Shown piece after piece: positions 34,438 through 43,050 of a DNA stretch of 64,000 bases. The notes below the pieces were generated by a model. That model worked only from the letters and a program-made list of their open reading frames with translations. It did not search any database and was not told the DNA's origin. This stretch comes from JAFAGX01 sp035623335 (lineage in GTDB: Bacteria > Acidobacteriota > Terriglobia > Terriglobales > Acidobacteriaceae): the NCBI GenBank assembly GCA_035623335.1, contig DASPTQ010000073.1, forward strand, positions 1-64,000, written 5' to 3'. Positions within the stretch are counted from its first letter, which is position 1; every line of letters begins with the position of its first letter. Position numbers and translations under genes: made by a program.

Positions 34438-36994
34438 GCAATGGCAGCGAATCCGGGAAATACTAGGTGAGGCCTTGGAGCTGAAGCCGGAGGAGCGACC
34501 TGCATTTCTCGAGCGCGCCTGTCCCGCGGATCCTCTTGTGCGGCGGCAGGTCGAGTCGCTCCTCGTCTGGGGCGACGAGGCGAGGTCGAGTTTTCTCGAA
34601 TCCCCACCATTACCCGTCACCCTCCCCGTTGGAGCAAAACTCGGCGACTACGAAGTGCAAGCGTTAATCGGCTCGGGCGGGATGGGAGAGGTTTATCGAG
34701 CGCACGATACGCGGCTGGGCCGGGATGTGGCGGTCAAAGTGTTGCTGGGGCTTTGGTCGCAGGATCGCGACCGGCTGCGCCGGTTCGAGCAGGAGGCGCG
34801 TGCGGCTGCGGCTTTAAATCATCCCAATATTATCGCAGTGTTTCAGATGGGAACATACCAGGATGCACCGTACCTGGTTTCGGAGTTGCTGGAAGGAGCA
34901 ACGCTGCGGGAGCACTTGGAACGCGGGCCATTGCCAGTGCGGAAGGCGATCGACTACGGCGTACAGATGGCGCGCGGGCTGGATGCAGCGCACGAGAAGG
35001 GGATCGCACACCGCGATCTAAAGCCGGAGAACCTCTTCGTGACCAAAGACGGCCGGCTGAAGATTCTCGACTTTGGACTGGCAAAACTCACGGAGAGACA
35101 AGCCCTCCCCGATGTCAGGGCGACAACAATCAGCGCGGAGACCGAGCCTGGAATGGTCATGGGCACGGTTGGTTACATGTCTCCGGAACAGGTGCGTGGC
35201 GAGGCCGCGGATTATCGAGCCGACTTTTTTGCATTCGGAGCGATTCTCTACGAGATGCTCTCGGGTAAGCGGGCCTTTCGGAAACCGACAGCGGTGGAGA
35301 CGATGAGCGCGATCTTGAACGAAGATCCAACGGAGATTTCGCAGCTGGGGCCGGCCACGCCGCAGCCATTGCAGCGGGTGGTGCAGCGCTGTCTGGAGAA
35401 AAACCCCGACCAACGATTTCAATCGGCGGCGGATTTGGCTTTCGCGCTGGAAGCTCTGTCTGAATCGGGGCGGGCTGAGGCACTAACGGAGACAAGGCCG
35501 AAGGCAGGCATCTCGCAGCGCGTGAAGGCAAAGGCTGCAGGAGTGGTTTTACTGCTTGCGTTTCTTGTCTGGTTCGGAGGAGGTAGGTTACGCGAGAAGC
35601 TGCGGCCTGGAGCACGTAATATCCAGTCGTTGGCGGTGCTGCCGTTGCAGAACCTCTCGGGCGATCCGGCGCAGGATTATTTCGCTGATGGTATGACGGA
35701 GGAACTCACCGCCGAGCTTTCGAAAATTGGAGCGGTTCGGGTGATTTCACGAACGTCGGCCATGCGCTACAAGGGAGCGAACAAGTCGTTGCCGGAGATT
35801 GCTAGCGAGTTGAGCGTCGATGGCATCATCGAGGGCTCGGTTCAACGAGCGCGGGACCGGGTGAAGATCACGGTACAGCTGATTCACGCGCCGACCGATA
35901 CTCACGTGTGGGCCGACAGCTACGAAGGAAACATGGGGGATGTGCTGGCGCTGCAAGATGACGTGGCCAGGTCCATCGCCAATGAGGTGAAGGTCAAGCT
36001 GACGCCGCCTGAGTTGACTCGACTGACGAGCAATCGGGCAGTCAATCCCGAAGCGTATGAAGCCTATCTGAAAGGTAGATATTACTGGAGCAAAAGAACT
36101 CCCGAGGGCGAGCAAAAGGGACTGGAATACTTTCAGCAGGCGGTTGCGTTAGACCCCGGTTACGCTCCGGCGTACTCGGGAGTAGCCGATTCTTACATCG
36201 TGCTTGGAGCGCACCGTCATCTTGATGTCCATGAGGCTTTTCCCAAGGCGAGGGCAGCTGCGACAAAAGCGCTGGAACTGGATGAAGGATTGGCTGAAGC
36301 TCATGTCTCGTTGGGAACGGTTAAGACGTTTTACGATTGGGACTGGGCCGGGTCGAAAAGAGAATTCCAGCGCGCTCTCGAGCTACGACCGAATTACTCA
36401 ACCGCTCACCATTGGTACGCGCATTATCTGGCAGCGGTGGGAAGGGTGGACGAGGCGGTTGCGGAGATAAAGGAAGCCAGAGAACTTGATCCGTTCGGAA
36501 TCACAGTGAACATCTGGCTGGCGAGAACTCTGTACTACTCGCGGCAGTATGACCAGGCCATCGAACAATACCGCCGGACCCTTGAGCTTTATCCGGAATG
36601 GTCAGATCTACATAATGGCATTGGTGATTGCTATGCATTGAAAGGGCAGTTGAGCGAAGCGGTTGGTGAGTGGGAGAAGGGGCTTCAGCTCAGCGGCGAA
36701 AATCAGTTGGCAGACAGCCTGAGACACGCCTACGCAGCGGGTGGTTACACAATCTACTTGCGAAAGCGACTTGATCATTTGAAGGCCAGTGCGCAAACAG
36801 AGCCCGCTGCTCCGCTCGATTTTGCCTACGCCTTTGCGAAGTTGGGAGACAAGGAGCACGCGTTGGAATGGCTGGAAAAAGCCTACAATGAGCGCGATCC
36901 TTGGCTCTATTTGAAAGCCGATCCCGTCTTCGATGGCCTTCGCGAGGAGCCACGATTCAAAGACCTGGTACGCGGCATGGGACTGTCGCAGTAA
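34427..36994 (+). CDS. Ser/Thr kinase with TolB/FlgO-like domain and TPRs, ECF partner
   Basis: This 855-residue protein begins with a helical extension (1-60, WQRIREILGEALELKPEERP) before the kinase domain (about 73-340). The kinase has GSGGMGEVYRA, Lys104, Asp197 in HRDLKPEN and DFG at 215-217. A membrane helix (about 368-385) precedes a TolB/FlgO-like N domain (about 395-525, SLAVLPLQNLSGDPAQDYFA). A set of TPRs (about 540-800) follows, for example GLEYFQQAVALDPGYAPAYS. Such tails resemble those of adenylate-cyclase-type sensors. The gene overlaps the ECF gene by 11 nt, so both are translated together and probably form a sigma-kinase switch. The extension resembles that of the kinase at 60352 but is absent from the two solitary kinases. 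Confidence 0.92.
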   Translation: MTPEQWQRIREILGEALELKPEERPAFLERACPADPLVRRQVESLLVWGDEARSSFLESPPLPVTLPVGAKLGDYEVQALIGSGGMGEVYRAHDTRLGRDVAVKVLLGLWSQDRDRLRRFEQEARAAAALNHPNIIAVFQMGTYQDAPYLVSELLEGATLREHLERGPLPVRKAIDYGVQMARGLDAAHEKGIAHRDLKPENLFVTKDGRLKILDFGLAKLTERQALPDVRATTISAETEPGMVMGTVGYMSPEQVRGEAADYRADFFAFGAILYEMLSGKRAFRKPTAVETMSAILNEDPTEISQLGPATPQPLQRVVQRCLEKNPDQRFQSAADLAFALEALSESGRAEALTETRPKAGISQRVKAKAAGVVLLLAFLVWFGGGRLREKLRPGARNIQSLAVLPLQNLSGDPAQDYFADGMTEELTAELSKIGAVRVISRTSAMRYKGANKSLPEIASELSVDGIIEGSVQRARDRVKITVQLIHAPTDTHVWADSYEGNMGDVLALQDDVARSIANEVKVKLTPPELTRLTSNRAVNPEAYEAYLKGRYYWSKRTPEGEQKGLEYFQQAVALDPGYAPAYSGVADSYIVLGAHRHLDVHEAFPKARAAATKALELDEGLAEAHVSLGTVKTFYDWDWAGSKREFQRALELRPNYSTAHHWYAHYLAAVGRVDEAVAEIKEARELDPFGITVNIWLARTLYYSRQYDQAIEQYRRTLELYPEWSDLHNGIGDCYALKGQLSEAVGEWEKGLQLSGENQLADSLRHAYAAGGYTIYLRKRLDHLKASAQTEPAAPLDFAYAFAKLGDKEHALEWLEKAYNERDPWLYLKADPVFDGLREEPRFKDLVRGMGLSQ

Positions 36995-37457
36995 TGCCGA
37001 CCCCGACACCCCTACCTGAAGCAAGCCGCAGGCGGAGTAGGCGAAGCTAAGTCCAACTTAGAGGTTAAGCACGCGATTCCCACATTCCCTTCCGCTTCAC
37101 AGGTATGAACTGGCTTGTCAGTTTTGTTAAAGCACAAATAGGCTTGTTTATTTTTCGTTTTTGAAGATGATTGGCACTCTAACTATTGATAATGCATTGG
37201 GTTGAAGGGCAGAATGAAAGGTGAGAACGGACGCCGCAACTTCGACGAAGTGCTGCGCATCCCGGATTCCATACAACTATAACCGCCCAGCACCAGGTCT
37301 CAACTCCGGTGAACTGGAATCCCCGAGAGGATGTTATGATCAGCGGCAGCGATGGGGATACCAGAAGGAAGTTCGCAAGCGGCTGGAAGGCGCCGCGGCC
37401 TTATCTGCAAATCATTCCGCAGCCGAAGTAACGATCCGCCAACGAGGATGGCCCAAC
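36995..37457. other. Intergenic region with small palindrome
   Basis: About 460 nt. CTAAGT-CCA-ACTTAG (37047-37061) forms a small stem 52 nt after the kinase stop, without a T-run. A 22-codon frame at 37214-37282 (MKGENGRRNFDEVLRIPDSI...) with an AAGGG site could be the remnant of a lost gene start. Nothing else is recognised. Confidence 0.4.
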
Positions 37458-38861
37458 GTGATCCTTAAGCAGTTCTATTTGGGGTGCCTCGCGCATGCAT
37501 CCTACATCATTGGAGACGAGGCGGCGGGCACGGCGGCCGTCGTTGACCCGCAACGGGACACCGACCAATACATTGCGTTCGCCGCAGACCACGCGCTCCA
37601 GATCAAGCACGTGTTCCTGACACATCTCCACGCGGATTTTGTGGCCGGACATTTGGAACTGCGCGATCGCGTGGACGCAACTATTTATCTTGGGGCCGCG
37701 GCCAAGGCGGCGTACGCATTTACTCCTCTTCGCGATGGCGACGCTGTCGAATTCGGCCGCGTGCGATTGAAGGTGCTGGAGACTCCAGGCCACACTCCGG
37801 AGTCGATTTCCATCGTGGTTTACGACCTGGACGCCAGTGAGACACGACCCCACGCCGTGCTTACTGGGGACACCTTGTTTATCGGGGACGTGGGGCGGCC
37901 CGATTTGCGCGCGGCACTGGGCTGGTCGGCGATCGAACTGGGTGGCATGTTGTTCGATTCGCTGCACAAGAAACTTTCAGGGTTGCCGGATGACAGCCTG
38001 GTGTATCCCGCACACGGCGCAGGCTCGCTGTGCGGGAAAGCCATCAGCAAAGAGACGGTATCGACGCTCGGAGAACAACGGCGACTAAACTACGCGCTGC
38101 AGCCAATGAGTAAGGAAGAGTTCATCCATGTGGTGACCGCTGATCAACCGGATGCTCCCGCCTACTTCACGTACGATGCTGTGTTGAACAGCGAAGAGAG
38201 GCCGACGCTGGATGAAGCGTTGGCGCGCGAGATGAAGCCGCTCACGCTTGACGCAGTGCTGGCGTTGCAAGCAGATGGCGCGCAGATCCTCGATACACGC
38301 GATGCGAACGAATTTGCAGCTGCACACTTGAGGGACAGCATCAACATAGGGCTTAGCGGTCAGTATGCAACGTGGGCTGGAACTGTGCTCGATCGAACGC
38401 ATCCAATCGTAATCATCGCGAACCCTGGCCGCGAAAAGGAATCGGTCGTCAGGCTCGGACGCATCGGGTTCGATCACGTGGCCGGATACTTGCAGAACGG
38501 ATTGAAAAGCCTCGAAAAGCAACCGGAACTCGTCGCGTCCACCGAGCGCCTTAGCGCAACTTTCGCCACGGAAATTCTGTCATCTAGTGATCCGCCGCTG
38601 GTCATCGATGTGCGCACGCTGCGTGAGCGCCAACAGAAGTACATCGACGGCAGCTTGAGCATCCCACTCAACCAGCTCTCCGAAAGCCTGGAGACGCTAC
38701 CGAAAGACCGTTCCCTGCTGGTGTACTGTGCGGGCGGCTACCGGTCCTCCATCGCGGCGAGCATTTTGCAATCTAGCGGTTTTGGTCTCGTGTGCGAGAT
38801 TGCCGGCGGCATCGCCGCGTGGGAAGCAGCAAAGTTACCCGTTCGTAGTGCACAAGCCTAG
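37458..38861 (+). CDS. MBL-fold hydrolase with two rhodanese domains (persulfide dioxygenase-like)
   Basis: GTG 37458 gives 467 residues starting ILKQFYLGCLAHASYIIGDE, the usual beginning of this family; the frame is open further upstream but that part is not protein-like. The metallo-beta-lactamase domain (1-230) has the iron/zinc motif THLHADFVAGH (His56, His58, Asp60, His65). Two rhodanese domains follow (about 265-360 and 370-465). The second has its loop Cys in YCAGGYRSS. In the first, the loop reads ANPGREKE with no Cys, so it cannot carry persulfide. Family members oxidise glutathione persulfide to sulfite in sulfide detoxification; that role is likely here. Confidence 0.88.
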   Translation: MILKQFYLGCLAHASYIIGDEAAGTAAVVDPQRDTDQYIAFAADHALQIKHVFLTHLHADFVAGHLELRDRVDATIYLGAAAKAAYAFTPLRDGDAVEFGRVRLKVLETPGHTPESISIVVYDLDASETRPHAVLTGDTLFIGDVGRPDLRAALGWSAIELGGMLFDSLHKKLSGLPDDSLVYPAHGAGSLCGKAISKETVSTLGEQRRLNYALQPMSKEEFIHVVTADQPDAPAYFTYDAVLNSEERPTLDEALAREMKPLTLDAVLALQADGAQILDTRDANEFAAAHLRDSINIGLSGQYATWAGTVLDRTHPIVIIANPGREKESVVRLGRIGFDHVAGYLQNGLKSLEKQPELVASTERLSATFATEILSSSDPPLVIDVRTLRERQQKYIDGSLSIPLNQLSESLETLPKDRSLLVYCAGGYRSSIAASILQSSGFGLVCEIAGGIAAWEAAKLPVRSAQA

Positions 38862-39011
38862 CCGTGGCGCTGTGGGTAGCCCATACCTATTGCTTCGCAG
38901 CCGCACCATGGCCCCCTACTCTTATGTTCAATCAGGGGAAAAAGGCGTAAGACCCTTGCCTTGCTTCACTGTTTCGACACGTTGGATGAACTCAGGCGGT
39001 GAAATCGGTTG

Positions 39012-41231
39012 TTAGCTCGCTGCTCGTGCAGAATCATTGCTCGCACTGGACGGCACGCAAACGTGGATTGTTGTTCCACCCATTAGCTTCGATTGAATCT
39101 TTATGGTTCCGTTCACTAGCCGAACTCGCTCCTGCATGCTCGTAAGACCCAGACCTCGACCTTCCCTGGCAGCCTCTACGTCGAAGCCCTTGCCCAAATC
39201 ACTCACGATGAGGTGAACGTTACCAGATTCTTCTCGTAGTCGCACTTCAATGCGTTTTACTCCACTGTGCTTGGCTGCATTGTGAAGAGCTTCCTGCAGA
39301 ACTCGAAAGAGGCAAAGCCCGATTTCGGGTGGCAGAGTGCTTTGCACATCGTATCTACAGTCGATCTCCATTTTCTGCCGCTCGGCAAATTCCTTGCACC
39401 AACTCTTCATTCCTGCAATGACACCGAGATATTCCAATTGTGAGGAGTGCAAATCGTGCGACAAGGCTTGAACGTTGTTCGAAATGTCGGTCGTCCGTTT
39501 TCGGAGTTCTTGGACGCGGCTCCTAACCTCGGAAGGTGTGTCCTGCAGTTGTTCAAGCTCAATTGCCAGCAGAGCGACACGTTGGTTGATATCGTCGTGA
39601 AGCTCCCTTGCGATCCGGGCGCGTTCTTGCTCTTGAGCTTCAATCAACTTTGCGCTCATGTCCGACAGCGCCTCTTCCGCTAGCTTGTGATCAGTGACAT
39701 CCGCTACCATACCGATCACCCGCAACATTCTGCCCTCTCCGTCGAAGAAGGCACGCCCGCTGCTCTTCACCCAAAGTGGCGACTTGCCAGGAAGCAGCAC
39801 GCGGTAGGTCACGTGAACCGTCGGGTTTTCCAGCGAATGTCCGGCAATGGCTGCGATAAGTTTCGGCCGATCGTCTGGGTGAATTCTTTCCATAGCCTGC
39901 TGGTGGGTTAAGGTTTGCGGCTCACTCGCACCGAGGACGTTCACGTACTCCGAGGATCGCACTAAGACGTCAGTGGTTACGTCCCATTCAAACGCATACA
40001 TTTCCCCGGCCTGAGCTGCCAAACGAAGTCGTTCTTCGTTCTCGCGCAGTGCCTCTTCGGCAAGTTTGCGCTCGGTGATGTCACTCACCATGGCCAGCGC
40101 CCCATCAAACTCACCGTTGTCCTTGAACACGGGGGTTCCCGCTATTCGTACCCACAATTCCGAACCGTCCCTTCGCCGGAGCCGTTCCTCAACCTGCTCG
40201 CGCAGTCCTTGCTGTCGGCGAGTTAAGACTTGCTTTTTGCGCTCAACATCCTCGGGAAAATAAAAGTCGAATACACTCCGCCCAACCATTTCTATCGGTT
40301 CGTAACCCAGCATCTCGGCCATCTTATGATTTACATAGGAATTGCGCAGGTTCGAATCGAGGACCCAGACCCCTTCGTTTGTGGTCTCAACTATCCTGCG
40401 ATACTGCATTTCGCTTTCCCGGATCGCATCCTCTGCCCGTTTGCGGTCGGTGATGTCAGCCACCATGCCTATCATTCGCACCACTCGGCCGCCCTCGTCA
40501 AAAAATGCATGGGCGGTTTTCTCTACCCATACGACCGATCCGTCAGGACGCAACAAGCGGTAGCTAATCTGCACATCTGGACACTCAGGAGTAGGCGCGC
40601 TCAGGGAAGCGTTGAACGATGCTCTGTCATCCGGGTGGACCCTGGTCAGTAATTGCTGGCGCGTCAGCGAAACCTCTCCAGTCGGACCGAGCACACTGGC
40701 AATGTCAGGGGAGCGAACTATAATATCGGTAGCCGCATCCCACGTATAGGCGTACATTTTCCCCGCTTGTGCCGCCAGCCGAAACCGTTCTTCGCTTTCA
40801 CGTACCGCTTCCTCAGCATGGTGACGTTCGGTGATGTCCCGAACCACGGCGGTGAAGAACTTCTTGCCGTCAGATTCAACCTTGGAGATGGAAGCTTCGA
40901 TAGGAAATTGTTCGCCAGTGGCTCGCAAGCCCCATAGCGTGCCTAGAGTACCCATATCACGATTGGTGACCCCGCTCTCACCAAAGCGACGGATATGCGA
41001 GCTGTGTTCGGCGCGGAAGCGTTGTGGGATGAAGCGTTCGATGGAATTCCCCATCGCTTCATCTGCCGGACAGCCAAACATCTTCTGCGCAGCCGCATTG
41101 AACAGCACGATCCGCTGGGCATCGTCTATGGCGATGATCGCGTCCTTAGCCGATCCGATGATGGACGCCAACAAGTTTGGGCTCTCGCGTATTCTCTGGT
41201 CTAATTGCGCAGGTTCGCTGACCATTACCAT
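39012..41231 (-). CDS. Four-PAS hybrid-free histidine kinase (NarL-type HisKA_3)
   Basis: This 739-residue cytoplasmic kinase has four PAS domains (about 20-140, 147-270, 275-395, 400-525), each ending in a D-I/V-T-D/E-R/H segment. A HisKA_3 dimerisation domain follows (about 535-610) with phosphoacceptor His in ARELHDDINQRVA, then a HATPase_c domain (about 640-728, ALHNAAKHSG and DLGKGFD). PAS 2 and PAS 4 are close duplicates: EERFRLAAQAGKMYAYTWD versus EERLRLAAQAGEMYAFEWD. ATG 41231 follows GGGAG by 6 nt. There is no membrane segment, so it senses an internal signal or a PAS-bound cofactor. No response regulator is adjacent. Confidence 0.92.
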   Translation of the reverse strand: MVMVSEPAQLDQRIRESPNLLASIIGSAKDAIIAIDDAQRIVLFNAAAQKMFGCPADEAMGNSIERFIPQRFRAEHSSHIRRFGESGVTNRDMGTLGTLWGLRATGEQFPIEASISKVESDGKKFFTAVVRDITERHHAEEAVRESEERFRLAAQAGKMYAYTWDAATDIIVRSPDIASVLGPTGEVSLTRQQLLTRVHPDDRASFNASLSAPTPECPDVQISYRLLRPDGSVVWVEKTAHAFFDEGGRVVRMIGMVADITDRKRAEDAIRESEMQYRRIVETTNEGVWVLDSNLRNSYVNHKMAEMLGYEPIEMVGRSVFDFYFPEDVERKKQVLTRRQQGLREQVEERLRRRDGSELWVRIAGTPVFKDNGEFDGALAMVSDITERKLAEEALRENEERLRLAAQAGEMYAFEWDVTTDVLVRSSEYVNVLGASEPQTLTHQQAMERIHPDDRPKLIAAIAGHSLENPTVHVTYRVLLPGKSPLWVKSSGRAFFDGEGRMLRVIGMVADVTDHKLAEEALSDMSAKLIEAQEQERARIARELHDDINQRVALLAIELEQLQDTPSEVRSRVQELRKRTTDISNNVQALSHDLHSSQLEYLGVIAGMKSWCKEFAERQKMEIDCRYDVQSTLPPEIGLCLFRVLQEALHNAAKHSGVKRIEVRLREESGNVHLIVSDLGKGFDVEAAREGRGLGLTSMQERVRLVNGTIKIQSKLMGGTTIHVCVPSSASNDSARAAS

Positions 41232-41623
41232 GCCATGCTCCCACCTTTGTAATTCTTTGACCTAAGCTGTGTACGAATGCCCTCTACGTTGAAGTAGTGG
41301 AGGGGAGGATTCGTATGGGCGAAGTGGTCGGCACTGTCCTCGCCGATCAGCATTTTCCTGAATGTCTGTGACATCGTCGTCGGCACGGAGCGGAGACGCT
41401 CAGTTGCAGATGCTTCATTATAGACACAATATATTTCGAGTCCAGTGGGAGGGCGAGCAAATGTGAAGCTTTGGCTATCACATCGTAACTGTTCTACCTT
41501 CTTCGCTACCAAACGGGGTTATCCCATCGATGACAGTCTGACCCTCGACGTCGAGATTGGCAATGATCGCTTCCGCGAGATCAGCAAACATCCGAACGGA
41601 TAGCCATTATTGGAAACCCAGGC
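41232..41623. other. Intergenic region without a supported gene
   Basis: About 390 nt upstream of the histidine kinase. Two minus-strand frames exist. One ends exactly at the kinase start (last residues KNYKGGSMAW), and the other is a 37-codon fragment near 41475-41585 (MFADLAEAIIANLDVEGQTV). Neither has a good ribosome site or known motif. Confidence 0.35.
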
Positions 41624-42397
41624 CTACTTTGTGTCGACATTAACGTCGGCCTTGAGTCGTTGCAGGGCGCGCTGATCGAGCCGGATCAGACCACGGCTGG
41701 GAGTATCCAGGTCAGCGATCAACGCAACGACCAGCGCGATGGTGATCGGGAGAAGAATCAGCGTCAACCAGAAGCGCGTTGTCAGCGTTGAGCCGCGCGT
41801 GAAGACAGCAATCAGCGAGACAGAGATGATCAGGAACCAGACAGGTTGCGGGATACGGTTCTCAAAGGCCGCGACTCGCTTCTCGTGGAGGTCGATGGTT
41901 TCATTTAGGGAATTGAGGTAAACGGCGGTAATGGCGCTGCGATCATCTTGTGCAACCGTTGCAGCATCGAGCCAAAGATCTTCTTGGAGATGCTTGGCAC
42001 GGTGCAGGGCGTCGTTGTACCGGCTGGCATCGACACCGACATTATCCAGTTCGAGGCGCGTGTCCACGTACTCGCGGAGAAGTTGTCTGGAATGATCCCT
42101 ATAAGGTTGGGGAAGCGTGGCAGCGCGGAGGTATGTGGTGCCAATCGAAACGGCTTCTTCCACCAACAATGAGCGCCGCTCGACAAAGCGCGAGACGGCC
42201 ATGGTCAGCGTGAAGCCCAGAAGCAGGCTGACTAGTATGAAGAGCCCATCGCGGATCGTGCCCATTTGCTCTTTACGTTGGGGAAGCTCCTCGACTTTGA
42301 AATAGCGGGCACAGCGACGTCCAAAGTCGAGGACGAAGGCTAGGACAATCGCAAGGATCAGGCCCAATTCCCATGGGTGGTCGAAGATATATTCCAT
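41624..42397 (-). CDS. DUF4239 (bestrophin-like) membrane protein, second copy
   Basis: ATG 42397 gives 257 residues; the frame stays open upstream but the extra part (Pro/Arg-rich) is unlikely to be coding. Two N-terminal membrane segments (WELGLILAIVLAFVLDFG and GLFILVSLLLGFTLTMAVS) and two C-terminal ones (PVWFLIISVSLIAVF, FWLTLILLPITIALVVALIA) flank a helical soluble part. The conserved VEEAVSIGTTYLRAATLPQP corresponds to the family's signature after the second helix. The layout matches the protein at 6008-6769, although sequence similarity is low. The function is unknown. It is divergent from the broken SYLF gene. Confidence 0.75.
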   Translation of the reverse strand: MEYIFDHPWELGLILAIVLAFVLDFGRRCARYFKVEELPQRKEQMGTIRDGLFILVSLLLGFTLTMAVSRFVERRSLLVEEAVSIGTTYLRAATLPQPYRDHSRQLLREYVDTRLELDNVGVDASRYNDALHRAKHLQEDLWLDAATVAQDDRSAITAVYLNSLNETIDLHEKRVAAFENRIPQPVWFLIISVSLIAVFTRGSTLTTRFWLTLILLPITIALVVALIADLDTPSRGLIRLDQRALQRLKADVNVDTK

Positions 42398-42715
42398 TTT
42401 GTGGCTCGTCTTACCGGTAGAAGAGTATACGGTAGCTTTCGCAACTGCGGGAAGTTGAGGACAAGCAGCCTGATGTTGCGGTAGACGATAGCGGAATGAT
42501 CCCCAAGAGTTTGTGTCTGGTTCGAGGAAGTTTGTAGGAAAGAGAGAGGACAGCAGGAATCTAACAGGAAGTACGAGGAAGTAATAGAGAAACGGCGCGA
42601 CGCACGACTGACGTCCCCCTGCATGTTTCCGCAGACCATCACGATCTGTTTGTTCTAACAGTTCACAACGCAAGCTGCCGAATCGATACTCCCCCCGCCA
42701 TGGTTCTGCAAGCGA

Positions 42716-42960
42716 TTGCACCTGCGAGCGCGGTTTACAGTTCGTGGCAGAGCCAAGAGGTTGCTGATCGCATCGCTAATCGGCCTGATGGCCGTGGGCG
42801 CGTTCGCGGCCGACGACGAAAAAGAGAAAGAGGAAGAGCGTACGGAAATCCGTCAGATGGTTCAAGATACCCTCTTTACAAGGCCCAACCCGCCGCCCAA
42901 GAAGCAGTCGAAAAAGCGTATGGGTACGCCGTCTTCAGCAATACCGGCGTAAAAATACTC
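42716..42960 (+). pseudogene. Frameshifted and truncated SYLF (YSC84-like) lipid-binding gene
   Basis: A signal peptide (RLLIASLIGLMAVGAFA) and the acidic linker DDEKEKEEERTEIRQMVQDT lie in one frame from 42716. After about 42870 the next frame continues with LYKAQPAAQEAVEKAYGYAV and FSNTGVKIL, the beginning of a SYLF domain. SYLF proteins bind phosphoinositide or other lipids and usually have about 200 residues; here only the first 35 of the domain remain before the sequence runs out. A single-base loss near 42870 plus a 3' deletion would explain it. The solitary kinase gene starts 90 nt later. Confidence 0.65.
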
Positions 42961-43033
42961 GTTATTCGTTTTCCGAGCAGTTCGTCATCCTACTCGGGTG
43001 ACAGGTGTGGAACCAGGCGGCGTTTCCTGGGTT

Positions 43034-43039
43034 TATAAT
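43034..43039 (+). promoter_or_regulatory. Consensus -10 (TATAAT), near-leaderless promoter of the second solitary kinase
   Basis: TATAAT ends 11 nt before ATG 43051, implying a transcript start within about 5 nt of the codon. There is no Shine-Dalgarno sequence. The arrangement parallels the kinase at 17925. No -35 is evident. Confidence 0.5.
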
Positions 43040-43050
43040 CATCGCCACTT

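Noticed and set aside
41225..41512. 95-codon frame ending at the start of the histidine kinase
   Set aside because: Its last codons coincide with the ribosome site of the kinase; there is no known motif, and the N-terminus is not protein-like.
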